NCBI GenBank assembly: GCA_030268105.1
Contig: BSDZ01000003.1
Span: 1,178,001 to 1,242,000 of the forward strand
Direction of reading: 5' to 3'
Length of the DNA: 64,000 bases
Origin: Volvox africanus
Taxonomy: Eukaryota > Chlorophyta > Chlorophyceae > Chlamydomonadales > Volvocaceae
In this document: positions 12,491 through 24,100 of the stretch, piece by piece
Layout of the letters: the number at the start of each line of letters is the position of its first letter
Numbering within the stretch: position 1 is the first letter of the stretch
Notes under the pieces: model-generated
What the model saw: the letters and a program-made list of their open reading frames with translations, nothing else
The model's database searches: none
What the model was told of the DNA's origin: nothing
Made by a program: the position numbers and the translations under genes

Positions 12491-13995
12491 CCATGCATAT
12501 TAAAGAATAAATGATGCAATTAGGTCCAGGCAGGCATGGGCGCATTGCAAATTTCAAATGGTTTGTGCTGGCCGAGAGTATCCGGTTAAATTCCCACTGG
12601 CTGATGATCAGGGCAGGTTGTTGAGAGTGCGCAAACATGATGATGATGATGATGATCATGGCAGGTTGTTGAGAGTGAACCATGCACATGTAAGAATAAA
12701 TGATTCAATATGCTCCAGGCAGGCCTGGGCGCATTGCAAATTTCAAATGGTTTGGGCTGGCCGAGAGTCGCCGGTTAAATTCCCACTGGCTTATGATCAG
12801 GGCAGGTTGTTGAGAGTGAACCATGCACATGTAAGAATAAATGATGCAATAAGGTCCAGGCAGGCATGGGCGCATTGCAAATATCAACATGTTTGGGCTA
12901 GCCGAGGGTCGACGGTTACATTCCCGCTGGCAGGTTGTTGAGGGTTCGCAATGCACATATACCAATGAATGATGCAATAAGGGCCAGGCAGGCCTGGGCG
13001 CATTTCAACTTTCAATATGTTTGGGCTGGCCGAGAGTCGCTGGTTAGATGCCCGCATGCAGGTTGTTGAGAGTGCGCAATGCACATATACCAATTAATGA
13101 TGCAATAAGGGCCAGGCAGGCCTGGGCGCATTGCAACTTTCAATAGGTTTGGGCTGGCCGAGAGTCGCTGGTTAGATGCCCGCTGGCTGATGATCAGGGC
13201 AGGTTCCTGAAAGTGAGCCATGCACATTTAAGAATAAATGATGCAATAAGGGTCAGTCAGGCCTGAAAGCATTGCAAATCTAAACAGGTTTGGGCTGGCC
13301 GAGAGTCACCGGTTAGATTCCCGCATGCAGGTTGTTGAGAGTGCGCAATGCACATATACCAACTAATGATGCAATAAGGGCCAGGCAGGCCTGGGCGCAT
13401 TGCAAATTTTAACAGGTTTGGGCTGGCCGAGAATCACTGGTTAGATGCCCGCTGGCTGATGATCAGGGCAGGTTCCTGAGAGTGAGCCATGCATATTAAA
13501 GAATAAATGATGCAATTAGGTCCAGGCAGGCATGGGCGCATTGCAAATTTCAAATGGTTTGTACTGGCCGAGAGTATCCGGTTAAATTCCCACTGGCTGA
13601 TGATCAGGGCAGGTTGTTGAGAGTGCGCAAACATGATGATGATGATGATGATCATGGCAGGTTGTTGAGAGTGAACCATGCACATGTAAGAATAAATGAT
13701 TCAATATGCTCCAGGCAGGCCTGGGCGCATTGCAAATTTCAAATGGTTTGGGCTGGCCGAGAGTCGCCGGTTAAATTCCCACTGGCTAATGATCAGGGCA
13801 GGTTGTTGAGAGTGAACCATGCACATGTAAGAATAAATGATGCAATAAGGTCCAGGCAGGCATGGGCGCATTGCAAATATCAACATGTTTGGGCTAGCCA
13901 AGGGTCGACGGTTACATTCCCGCTGGCAGGTTGTTGAGGGTTCGCAATGCACATATACCAATGAATGATGCAATAAGGGCCAGGCAGGCCTGGGC
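11890..13995 (+). repeat. Tandem segmental duplication of 996 bp
   Basis: The blocks about 11890-12885 and 12886-13881, plus a partial third to about 13995, align with a constant 996-bp offset (12361/13357, 12558/13554, 12705/13701). Shared rare changes, such as GGTCGACGGTTACATTCCC near 12908 and 13903, support common descent. Small differences, such as GCCGAGGG against GCCAAGGG, show some divergence. Confidence 0.75.
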
Positions 13996-14519
13996 GCATT
14001 GCAAATATTAACAGGTTTGGGCTGCCCGAGAGTCGCCGGTTAGATTCCTACTGGCTGATGATCAGGGCAGGTTGTTGAGAGTGAACCATGCACATGTAAG
14101 AATAAATGATGCAATAAGGTCCAGGCAGGCATGGGCGCATTGCAAATTTCAAATGGTTTAGGCTGGCCGAGAGTCGCCCGTTAGATTCCCGATGGCAGGT
14201 TGTTAAGAGTGCGCATTGCACATTTAAGAATAAATGATGCAATAAGGGCCAGGCTGGCCTCGGCGCATTGCAAATATAAACATGTTTGGGCTAGCCGAGG
14301 GTCGCCGGTTAGATTCCCGCATGCAGGTTGTTGAATGTGCGCAATGCACATATACCAATTAATGATGCAATAAGGGCCAGGCAGGCCTGGGCGGATTTCA
14401 ACTTTCAATAGGTTTGGGCTGGCCGAGAGTCGCTGGTTAGATGCCCGCATGCAGGTTGTTGAGAGTGCGCAATGCACATATACCAATTAATGATGCAATA
14501 AGGGCCAGGCAGGCCTGGG

Positions 14520-17500
14520 CGCAATGCATATTTTAACAGGTTTGGGCTGGCCGAGCATCACCGTTTAGATTCCCACTGGCTGATGATCAGGGCAGGTTGT
14601 TGAGAGGGAGCCATGCACATATAAGAATAAATGATGCAATAAGGTCCAGGCAGGCCTGGGCGCATTGCAAATTTCAAATGGTTTGTGCTGGCGGAGAGTC
14701 TCCGGTTAAATTCCCACTGGCTGATGATCAGGGAAGGTTGTTGAGAGTGCGCAAACATGATGATGATGATGATGATCATGGCAGGTTGTTGAGAGTGAGC
14801 CATGCACATATACCAATTTATGATGCAATAAGGGCCAGGCAGGCCTGGGCGCATTGCAAATTTTAATAGGTTTGGGCTGGCCGAGAGTCGCCGGTTAGAT
14901 TCCTACTGGCTGATGATCAGGGCAGGTTGTTGAGAGTGAACCATGCACATGTAAGAATAAATGATGCAATAAGGGCCAGGCAGGCCTGGGCGCATTGCAA
15001 ATATAAACATGTTTGGGCTAGCCAAGGGTTGCCGGTTAGATTCCCACTGGCAGGTTGTTGAGGGTTCGCAATGCACATATACCAATGAATGACGCAATAA
15101 GGGCCAGGCAGGCCTGGGCGCATTTCAACTTTCAATAGGTTTGGGCTGGCCAAGAGTCGCTGGTTAGATGCCCGCTGGCTGATGATCAGGGCAGGTTCCT
15201 GAGAGTGAGCCATGCACATTTAAGAATAAATGATGCAACTAGGTCCAGGCAGGCCTGGGCGCGTTGCAAATTTTAACAGGTTTGGGCTAGCCGAGAGCCA
15301 CCGGTTAGATTTCCGCTGGCAGGTTGTTGAGGGTATGCAATGCATATATACCAATGAATGATGCAATAAGGGCCAGGCAGGCCTGGGCGCGTTGCAACTT
15401 TCAATAGGTTTGGGCTGGCCGAGAGTCGCTGGTTAGATGCCCGCTGGCTGATGATCAGGGCAGGTTCCTGAGAGATAGCCATGCACATTTAAGAATAAAT
15501 GATGCAATAAGGGCCAGTCAGACCTGGAAGCATTGCAAATATAAACAGGTTTGGGCTGGCTGAAAGTCACCGGTTAGATTTCGCATGCAGGTTGTTGAGA
15601 GTGCGCAATGCACATATACCAATTTATGATGCAATAAGGGCCAGGCAGGCCTGGGCGCAATGCATATTTTAACAGGTTTGGGCTGGCTGAGCATCACCGT
15701 TTAGATTCCCACTGGCTGATGATCAGGGCAGGTTGTTGAGAGTGAGCCATGCACATATAAGAATAAATGATGCAATAAGGTCCAGGCAGGCCTGGGCGCA
15801 TTGCAAATTTCAAATGGTTTGGGCTGGCCGAGAGTTTCCGGTTAGATTCCTGCTGGCTGATGATCAGGGCAGGTTCCTGAGAGTGAGCCATGCACATATA
15901 CTATTTAATGATGCAATAAGGTCCAGGCAGGCCTGGGCGCATTGCAAATATTAACAGGTTTGGGCTGGCTGAGCATCACCGTTTAGATTCCCACTTGCTG
16001 ATGATCATGGCAGGTTGTTGAGGGTGCGCAATGCACATTTAAGAATGAATGATGCAATAAGGTCCAGGCAGGCATGGGCGCATTGCAAATTTCAAATGGT
16101 TTAGGCAGGCCGAGAGTCGCCCGTTAGATTCCCAATGGCAGGTTGTTAAGAGTGCGCAATGCACATTTAAGAATAAATAATGCAATAAGGGCCAGGCAGG
16201 CCTCAGCGCATTGCAAATTTTAACAGGTTTGGACTAGCCGAGGGTCGCCGGTTAGATTCCCGCTGGCAGGTTGTTGAGGATTCACAATGCACATAAACCA
16301 ATGAATGATGCAATAAGGGCCAGGCAGGCCTGGGCGCATTGCACCTTCAATAGGTTTGGACTGGCCGAGAGTCGCTGGTTAGATGCCCGCTGGCTGATGA
16401 TCAGGGCAGGTTCCTGAGAGTGAGTCATGCACATTTAAGAATAAATGATGCAATTGGGGCCAGTCAGACCTGGAAGCATTGCAAATATAAACAGGTTTGG
16501 GCTGGCTGAAAGTCACCGGTTAGATTTCGCATGCAGGTTGTTGAGAGTGCGCAATGCACATATACCAATTTATGATGCAATAAGGGCCAGGCAGGCCTGG
16601 GCGCAATGCATATTTTAACAGGTTTGGGCTGGCCGAGCATCACCGTTTAGATTCCCACTGGCTGATGATCAGGGCAGGTTGTTGAGAGGGAGCCATGCAC
16701 ATATAAGAATAAATGATGCAATAAGGTCCAGGCAGGCCTGGGCGCATTGCAAATTTCAAATGGTTTGTGCTGGCGGAGAGTCTCCGGTTAAATTCCCACT
16801 GGCTGATGATCAGGGAAGGTTGTTGAGAGTGCGCAAACATGATGATGATGATGATGATCATGGCAGGTTGTTGAGAGTGAGCCATGCACATATACCAATT
16901 TATGATGCAATAAGGGCCAGGCAGGCCTGGGCGCATTGCAAATTTTAATAGGTTTGGGCTGGCCGAGAGTCGCCGGTTAGATTCCTACTGGCTGATGATC
17001 AGGGCAGGTTGTTGAGAGTGAACCATGCACATGTAAGAATAAATGATGCAATAAGGGCCAGGCAGGCCTGGGCGCATTGCAAATATAAACATGTTTGGGC
17101 TAGCCAAGGGTTGCCGGTTAGATTCCCACTGGCAGGTTGTTGAGGGTTCGCAATGCACATATACCAATGAATGACGCAATAAGGGCCAGGCAGGCCTGGG
17201 CGCATTGCAAATTTTAATAGGTTTGGGCTGGCCGAGAGTCGCCGGTTAGATTCCTACTGGCTGATGATCAGGGCAGGTTCCTGAGAGTGAGCCATGCACA
17301 TTTAAGAATAAATGATGCAACTAGGTCCAGGCAGGCCTGGGCGCGTTGCAAATTTTAACAGGTTTGGGCTAGCCGAGAGCCACCGGTTAGATTTCCGCTG
17401 GCAGGTTGTTGAGGGTATGCAATGCATATATACCAATGAATGATGCAATAAGGGCCAGGCAGGCCTGGGCGCGTTGCAACTTTCAATAGGTTTGGGCTGG

Positions 17501-17775
17501 CCGAGAGTCGCTGGTTAGATGCCCGCTGGCTGATGATCAGGGCAGGTTCCTGAGAGATAGCCATGCACATTTAAGAATAAATGATGCAATAAGGGCCAGT
17601 CAGACCTGGAAGCATTGCAAATATAAACAGGTTTGGGCTGGCTGAAAGTCACCGGTTAGATTTCGCATGCAGGTTGTTGAGAGTGCGCAATGCACATATA
17701 CCAATTTATGATGCAATAAGGGCCAGGCAGGCCTGGGCGCAATGCATATTTTAACAGGTTTGGGCTGGCCGAGCA
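14520..17775 (+). repeat. Duplicated block at 2082-bp offset
   Basis: Landmarks at 14597, 14903, 15273 and 15694 recur 2082 bp later (16679, 16985, 17355, 17776). The match is interrupted at about 15118-15193 against 17200-17275. There, one copy has a CATTTCAACTTTCAATAGG and GTCGCTGGTTAGATGCCC stretch while the other has CATTGCAAATTTTAATAGG and GTCGCCGGTTAGATTCCT. The alignment then resumes without a length change, as a conversion tract would leave. Confidence 0.75.
14689..14877 (+). repeat. Example of the M (189-bp) monomer with a (GAT)n tract
   Basis: This 189-bp copy equals an L monomer plus 48 bp. The extra 48 bp are a second GGCAGGTTGTTGAGAGTG followed by CGCAAAC and a run of six ATG triplets ending ATCATGG. 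The tract therefore sits between two direct copies of GGCAGGTTGTTGAGAGTG. About fifty monomers of this class were noted across the array. Tract length varies: one triplet shorter near 50194 and 53233, one longer near 34440, and interrupted near 45610, 47092 and 50917. The tract ends form an inverted pair, CATGAT...ATCATG. Confidence 0.9.
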
Positions 17776-18330
17776 TCACCGTTTAGATTCCCACTGGCTG
17801 ATGATCAGGGCAGGTTGTTGAGAGGGACCCATGCACATATAAGAATAAATGATGCAATAAGGTCCAGACAGGCCTGGGCGCATTGCAAATTTCAAATGGT
17901 TTGTGCTGGCGGAGAGTCTCCGGTTAAATTCCCACTGGCTGATGATCAGGGCAGGTTGTTGAGAGTGCGCAAACATGATGATGATGATGATGATCATGGC
18001 AGGTTGTTGAGAGTGAGCCATGCACATATACCAATTTATGATGCAATAAGGGCCAGGCAGGCCTGAGCGCATTGCAAATTTTAACAGGTTTGGGCTGGCC
18101 GAGAGTCGCCGGTTAGATTCCTACTGGCTGATGATCAGGGCAGGTTGTTGAGAGTGAACCATGCACATGTAAGAATAAATGATGCAACAAGGGCCAGGCA
18201 GGCCTGGGCGCATTGCAAATATAAGCATGTTTGGGCTAGCCAAGGGTCGCCGGTTAGATTCCCACTGGCAGGTTGTTGAGGGTTCGCAATGCACATATAC
18301 CAATGAATGACGCAATAAGGGCCAGGCAGG
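16445..18330 (+). repeat. Duplicated block at 1136-bp offset
   Basis: The altered core CAGTCAGACCTGGAAGC occurs at 16461 and 17597, 1136 bp apart, and the same offset links 16640/17776 and 16985/18121. Both copies include an M monomer. The second copy has small changes, such as GAGGGACCCATGC for GAGGGAGCCATGC. Confidence 0.72.
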
Positions 18331-21005
18331 CCTGGGCGCATTTCAACTTTCAATAGGTTTGGGCTGGCCAAGGGTCGCTGGTTAGATGCCCGCATGCAGG
18401 TTGTTGAGAGTGCGCAATGCACATATACCAATAAATGATGCAATAAGGGCCAGGCAGGCCTGGGCGCATTGCAAATTTAGGTTTGGGCTGCCTGAGAGTC
18501 ACCGGTTAGATTCCTACTGGCTGATGATCAGGGCAGGTTGTTGAGAGTGAACCATGCACATGTAAGAATAAATGATGCAATAAGATCCAGGCAGGCATGG
18601 GCGCATTGCAAATTTCAAATGGTTTAGGCTGGCCGAGAGTCGCCCGTTAGATTCCCGATGGCAGGTTGTTAAGAGTGCGCAATGCACATTTAAGAATAAA
18701 TGATGCAATAAGGGCCAGGCAGGCCTCGGCACATTGCAAATATAAACATGTTTGGGCTAGCCAAGGGTCGCCGGTTAGATTCCCGCATGCAGGTTGTTGA
18801 AAGTGCGCAATGCACATATACCAATTAATGATGCAATAAGGGCCAGGCAGGCCTGGGCGCATTGCAAATATTTACAGGTTTGGGCTGGCCGAGCATCACT
18901 GTTTAGATTCCCACTGGCTGATGATCAGGGCAGGTTGTTGAGAGGGAGCCATGCACATTTAAGAATAAATGATGCAATAAGGTTGGCAGGCATGGGCGCA
19001 TTGCAAATCTCAAATGGTTTAGGCTGGCCAAGAGTTGCCCGTTAGATTCCCGATTGCAGGTTGTTAAGAGTGCGCAATGCACATTTAAGAATAAATGATG
19101 CAATAAGGGCCAGGCAGGCCTCAGCGCATTGCAAATTTTAACAGGTTTGGGCTAGCCGAAGGTCGCCAGTTAGATTTCCGCTGGCAGGTTGTTGAGGATT
19201 CACAATGCACATATACCAATTAATGATGCAATCAGGGCCAGACAGGCCTGGGCGCATTGCATATTTCAAAGAGGTTTTGGGCTGGCCTAGCATCACCGTT
19301 TAGATTCCCAATGGCTGATGATCAGGGCAGGTTGTTGAGAGGTAGCCATGCACATATAAGAATCAATGATGCAATAAGGTCCAGGCAGGCCTGGGCGCAT
19401 TGCAAATTTCAAATGGTTTGTGCTGGCCGAGAGTCTCCAGTTAGATTCCCACTGGCTGATGATCAAGGCAGGTTGTTGAGAGTGAGCCATGCACATATAA
19501 GAATATATGATGCAATATGCTCCAGGCAGGCCTGGGCGCATTGCAAATTTAGGTTTGGGCTGCCTGAGAGTCGCTGGTTAGATTCCTACTGGCTGATGAT
19601 CAGGGCAGGTTGTTGAGAGTGAACCATGCACATGTAAGAATAAATGATGCAATAAGGGCCAGGCAGGCCTGGGCGCATTGCAAATATAAACATGTTTGGG
19701 CTAGCCAAGGGTCGCCGGTTAGATTCCCACTGGCAGGTTGTTGAGGGTTCGCAATGCACATATACCAATTAATGACGCAATAAGGGCCAGGCAGGCCTGG
19801 GCGCATTTCAACTTTCAATAGGTTTGGGCTGGCCAAGGGTCGCTGGTTAGATGCCCGCATGCAGGTTGTTGAGAGTGCGCAATGCACATATACCAATAAA
19901 TGATGCAATAAGGGCCAGGCAGGCCTGGGCGCATTGCAAATTTAGGTTTGGGCTGCCTGAGAGTCACCGGTTAGATTCCTACTGGCTGATGATCAGGGCA
20001 GGTTGTTGAGAGTGAACCATGCACATGTAAGAATAAATGATGCAATAAGATCCAGGCAGGCATGGGCGCATTGCAAATTTCAAATGGTTTAGGCTGGCCG
20101 AGAGTCGCCCGTTAGATTCCCGATGGCAGGTTGTTAAGAGTGCGCAATGCACATTTAAGAATAAATGATGCAATAAGGGCCAGGCAGGCCTCGGCACATT
20201 GCAAATATTAACATGTTTGGGCTAGCCGAGGGTCGCCGGTTAGATTCCCGCATGCAGGTTGTTGAAAGTGCGCAATGCACATATACCAATTAATGATGCA
20301 ATAAGGGCCAGGCAGGCCTGGGCGCATTGCAAATTTTAACAGGTTTGAGCTGGCCGAGAGTCGCTGGTTAGATGCCCGCTGGCTGATGATCAGGGCAGGT
20401 TCCTGAGAGTGAGCCATGCACATTTAAGAATAAATGATGCAATTAGGTCCAGGCAGGCCTGGGCGCAATGCAAATTTTAACAGGTTTGGGCTAGCCGAGA
20501 GTCACCGGTTAGATTTCCGCTGGCAGGTTGTTGAGAGTGCGCAATGCACATATACCAATTAATGATGCAATAAGGGACAGGCAGGCCTGGGCGCATTGCA
20601 TATTTCAAAGAGGTTTTGGGCTGGCCTAGCATCACTGTTTAGATTCCCAATGGCTGATGATCAGGGCAGGTTGTTGAGAGGTAGCCATGCACATATAAGA
20701 ATCAATGATGCAATAAGGTCCAGGCAGGCCTGGGCGCATTGCAAATTTCAAATGGTTTGTGCTGGCCGAGAGTCTCCAGTTAGATTCCCACTGGCTGATG
20801 ATCAAGGCAGGTTGTTGAGAGTGAGCCATGCACATATAAGAATATATGATGCAATATGCTCCAGGCAGGCCTGGGCGCATTGCAAATTTAGGTTTGGGCT
20901 GCCTGAGAGTCGCTGGTTAGATTCCTACTGGCTGATGATCAGGGCAGGTTGTTGAGAGTGAACCATGCACATGTAAGAATAAATGATGCAATAAGGGCCA
21001 GGAAG
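18135..21005 (+). repeat. Interleaved duplications at 1465- and 1339-bp offsets
   Basis: The first half matches at 1465 bp (18135/19600, 18514/19979) and the second at 1339 bp (19257/20596, 19293/20632). The 126-bp difference is close to one S monomer, consistent with loss of a monomer between the two halves. A shortened tail form, GCAAATTTAGGTTTGGGC, lacking five bases, appears here and marks this family. Confidence 0.72.
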
Positions 21006-21159
21006 GCATGGGCGCATTGCAAATTTCAAAGAGGTTTTGGGCTGGCCGAGCATCACCGTTTAGATTCCCACTGGCTGATGATCAGGGCAGGTTGTTGAGA
21101 GGGAGCCATGCACATATAAGAATAAATGATGCAATAAGGTCCAGGCAGGCCTGGGCGCA

Positions 21160-24100
21160 TTGCAAATTTCAAATGGTTTGTGCTGGCCGAGAGTCTCCGG
21201 TGAAATTCCCACTGGCTGATGATCAAGGCAGGTTGTTGAAAGTGCGCAAACATGATGATGATGATGATGATCATGGCAGGTTGTTGAGAGTGAGCCATGC
21301 ACATATAAGAATTAAGATGCAATATGCTCCAGGCAGGCCTGGGCGCATTGCAAATTTAGGTTTGGGCTGCCTGAGAGTCGCCTGTTAGATTCCTACTGGC
21401 TGATGATCAGGGCAGGTTGTTGAGAGTGAACCATGCACATGTAAGAATAAATGATGCAATAAGATCCAGGCAGGCATGGGCGCATTGCAAATTTCAAATG
21501 GTTTAGGCTGGCCGAGAGTTGCCCGTTAGATTCCCAATGGCAGGTTGTTAAGAGTGCGCAATGCACATTTAAGAATAAATGATGCAATAAGGGCCAGGCT
21601 GGCCTCGGCGCATTGCAAATATAAACATGTTTGGGCTAGCCGAGGGTCGCCGGTTAGATTCCCACTGGCAGGTTGTTGAGGGTTCGCAATGCACATATAC
21701 CAATGAATGATGCAATAAGGGCCAGGCAGGCATGGGCGCATTGCAACTTTCAGTAGGTTTGGGCTGGCCAAGAGTCGCTGGTTAGATGCCCGCTGGCTGA
21801 TGATCAGGGCAGGTTCCTGAGAATAAGCCATGCACATTTAAGAATAAATGATGCAATAAGGTCCAGGCAGGCCTGGGCGCATTGCAAATTTCAAATAATT
21901 TGGGCTAGCCAAGAGTCACCGGTTAGATTTCCGCTGGCAGGTTGTTGAGAGTGCGCAATGCACATATACCAATTAATGATGCAATAAGGGCCAGGCAGGC
22001 CTGGGCGCATTGCAAATTTTAACAGGTTTGGGCTGGCCGAGCATCACCGTTAAGATTCCCACTGGCTGATGATCAGGGCAGGTTGTTGAGAGGGACCCAT
22101 GCACATATAAGAATAAATGATGCAATAAGGTCCAGACAGGCCTGGGCGCATTGCAAATTTCAATAGGTTTGGGCTGGCCAAGAGTGCTGGTTAGATTCCC
22201 GCTGGCTGATGATCAGGGCAGGTTCTGGAGAGTGAGCTATGGACATATAAGAATAAATGATGCAATAAGGGCCAGGCAGGCCTGGGCGCATTGCAAATAT
22301 TTACAGGTTTGGGCTGGCCGAGCATCACTGTTTAGATTCCCACTGGCTGATGATCAGGGCAGGTTGTTGAGAGGGAGCCATGCACATTTAAGAAAAAATG
22401 ATGCAATAAGGTTGGCAGGCATGGGCGCATTGCAAATCTCAAATGGTTTAGGCTGGCCAAGAGTTGCCCGTTAGATTCCCGATTGCAGGTTGTTAACAGT
22501 GCGCAATGCACATTTAAGAATAAATGATGCAATAAGGGCCAGGCAGGCCTCAGCGCATTGCAAATTTTAACAGGTTTGGGCTAGCCGAAGGTCGCCAGTT
22601 AGATTTCCGCTGGCAGGTTGTTGAGGATTCACAATGCACATATACCAATTAATGATGCAATCAGGGCCAGGCAGGCCTGGGCGCATTGCAAATTTTAACA
22701 GGTTTGGGCTGGCCGAGCATCACCGTTAAGATTCCCACTGGCTGATGATCAGGGCAGGTTGTTGAGAGGGACCCATGCACATATAAGAATAAATGATGCA
22801 ATAAGGTCCAGACAGGCCTGGGCGCATTGCATATTTCAAAGAGGTTTTGGGCTGGCCTAGCATCACCGTTTAGATTCCCAATGGCTGATGATCAGGGCAG
22901 GTTGTTGAGAGGGAGCCATGCACATATAAGAATAAATGATGCAATAAGGTCCAGGCAGGCCTGGGCGCATTGCAAATTTCAAATGGTTTGTGCTGGCCGA
23001 GAGTCTCCAGTTAGATTCCCACTGGCTGATGATCAAGGCAGGTTGTTGAAAGTGCGCAAACATGATGATGATGATGATGATCATGGCAGGTTGTTGAGAG
23101 TGAGCCATGCACATATAAGAATATATGATGCAATAAGATCCAGGCAGGCATGGGCGCATTGCAAATTTCAAATGGTTTAGGCTGGCCGAGAGTTGCCCGT
23201 TAGATTCCCGATGGCAGGTTGTTAAGAGTGCGCAATGCACATTTAAGAATAAATGATGCAATAAGGGCCAGGCAGGCCTCGGCGCATTGCAAATATAAAC
23301 ATGTTTGGGCTAGCTGAGGGTCGCCGGTTAGATTCCCACTGGCAGGTTGTTGAGGGTTCGCAATGCACATATACCAATGAATGATGCAATAAGGGCCAGG
23401 CAGGCATGGGCGCATTGCAACTTTCAGTAGGTTTGGGCTGGCCAAGAGTCGCTGGTTAGATGCCCGCTGGCTGATGATCAGGGCAGGTTCCTGAGAGTGA
23501 GCCATGCACATTTAAGAATAAATGATGCAATAAGGTCCAGGCAGGCCTGGGCGCATTGCAAATTTCAAATGGTTTGGGCTAGCCAAGAGTCACCGGTTAG
23601 ATTTCCGCTGGCAGGTTGTTGAGAGTGCGCAATGCACATATACCAATGAATGATGCAATAAGGGCCAGGCAGGCATGGGCGCATCGCAACTTTCAATAGG
23701 TTTGGGCTGGCCGAGAGTCGCTGGTTATATGCCCGCTGGCTGATGATCAGGGCAGGTTCCTGAGAGTGAGCCATGCACATTTAAGAATAAATGATGCAAT
23801 AAGGGTCAGTAAGACCTGAAAGCATTGCAAATATAAACAGGTTTGGGCTGTCCAAGAGTCACCGGTTAGATTCCCGCATGCAGGTTGTTGAGAGTGCGCA
23901 ATGCACATATACCAATTAATGATGCAATAAGGGCCAGGCAGGCCTGGGCGCATTGCAAATTTTAACAGGTTTGGGCTGGCCGAGAGTCGCTGGTTAGATG
24001 CCCGCTGGCTGATGATCAGGGCAGGTTCCTGAGAATAAGCCATGCACATTTAAGAATAAATGATGCAATAAGGGCCAGTCAGACCTGGAAGCATTGCAAA

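Noticed and set aside
12558..12941. Asp-rich plus-strand and Ile- or His-rich minus-strand peptides as metal-binding or signal sequences
   Set aside because: They are translations of the GAT tract (GAT = Asp, ATC = Ile, CAT = His on the opposite strand) and appear wherever the tract does.
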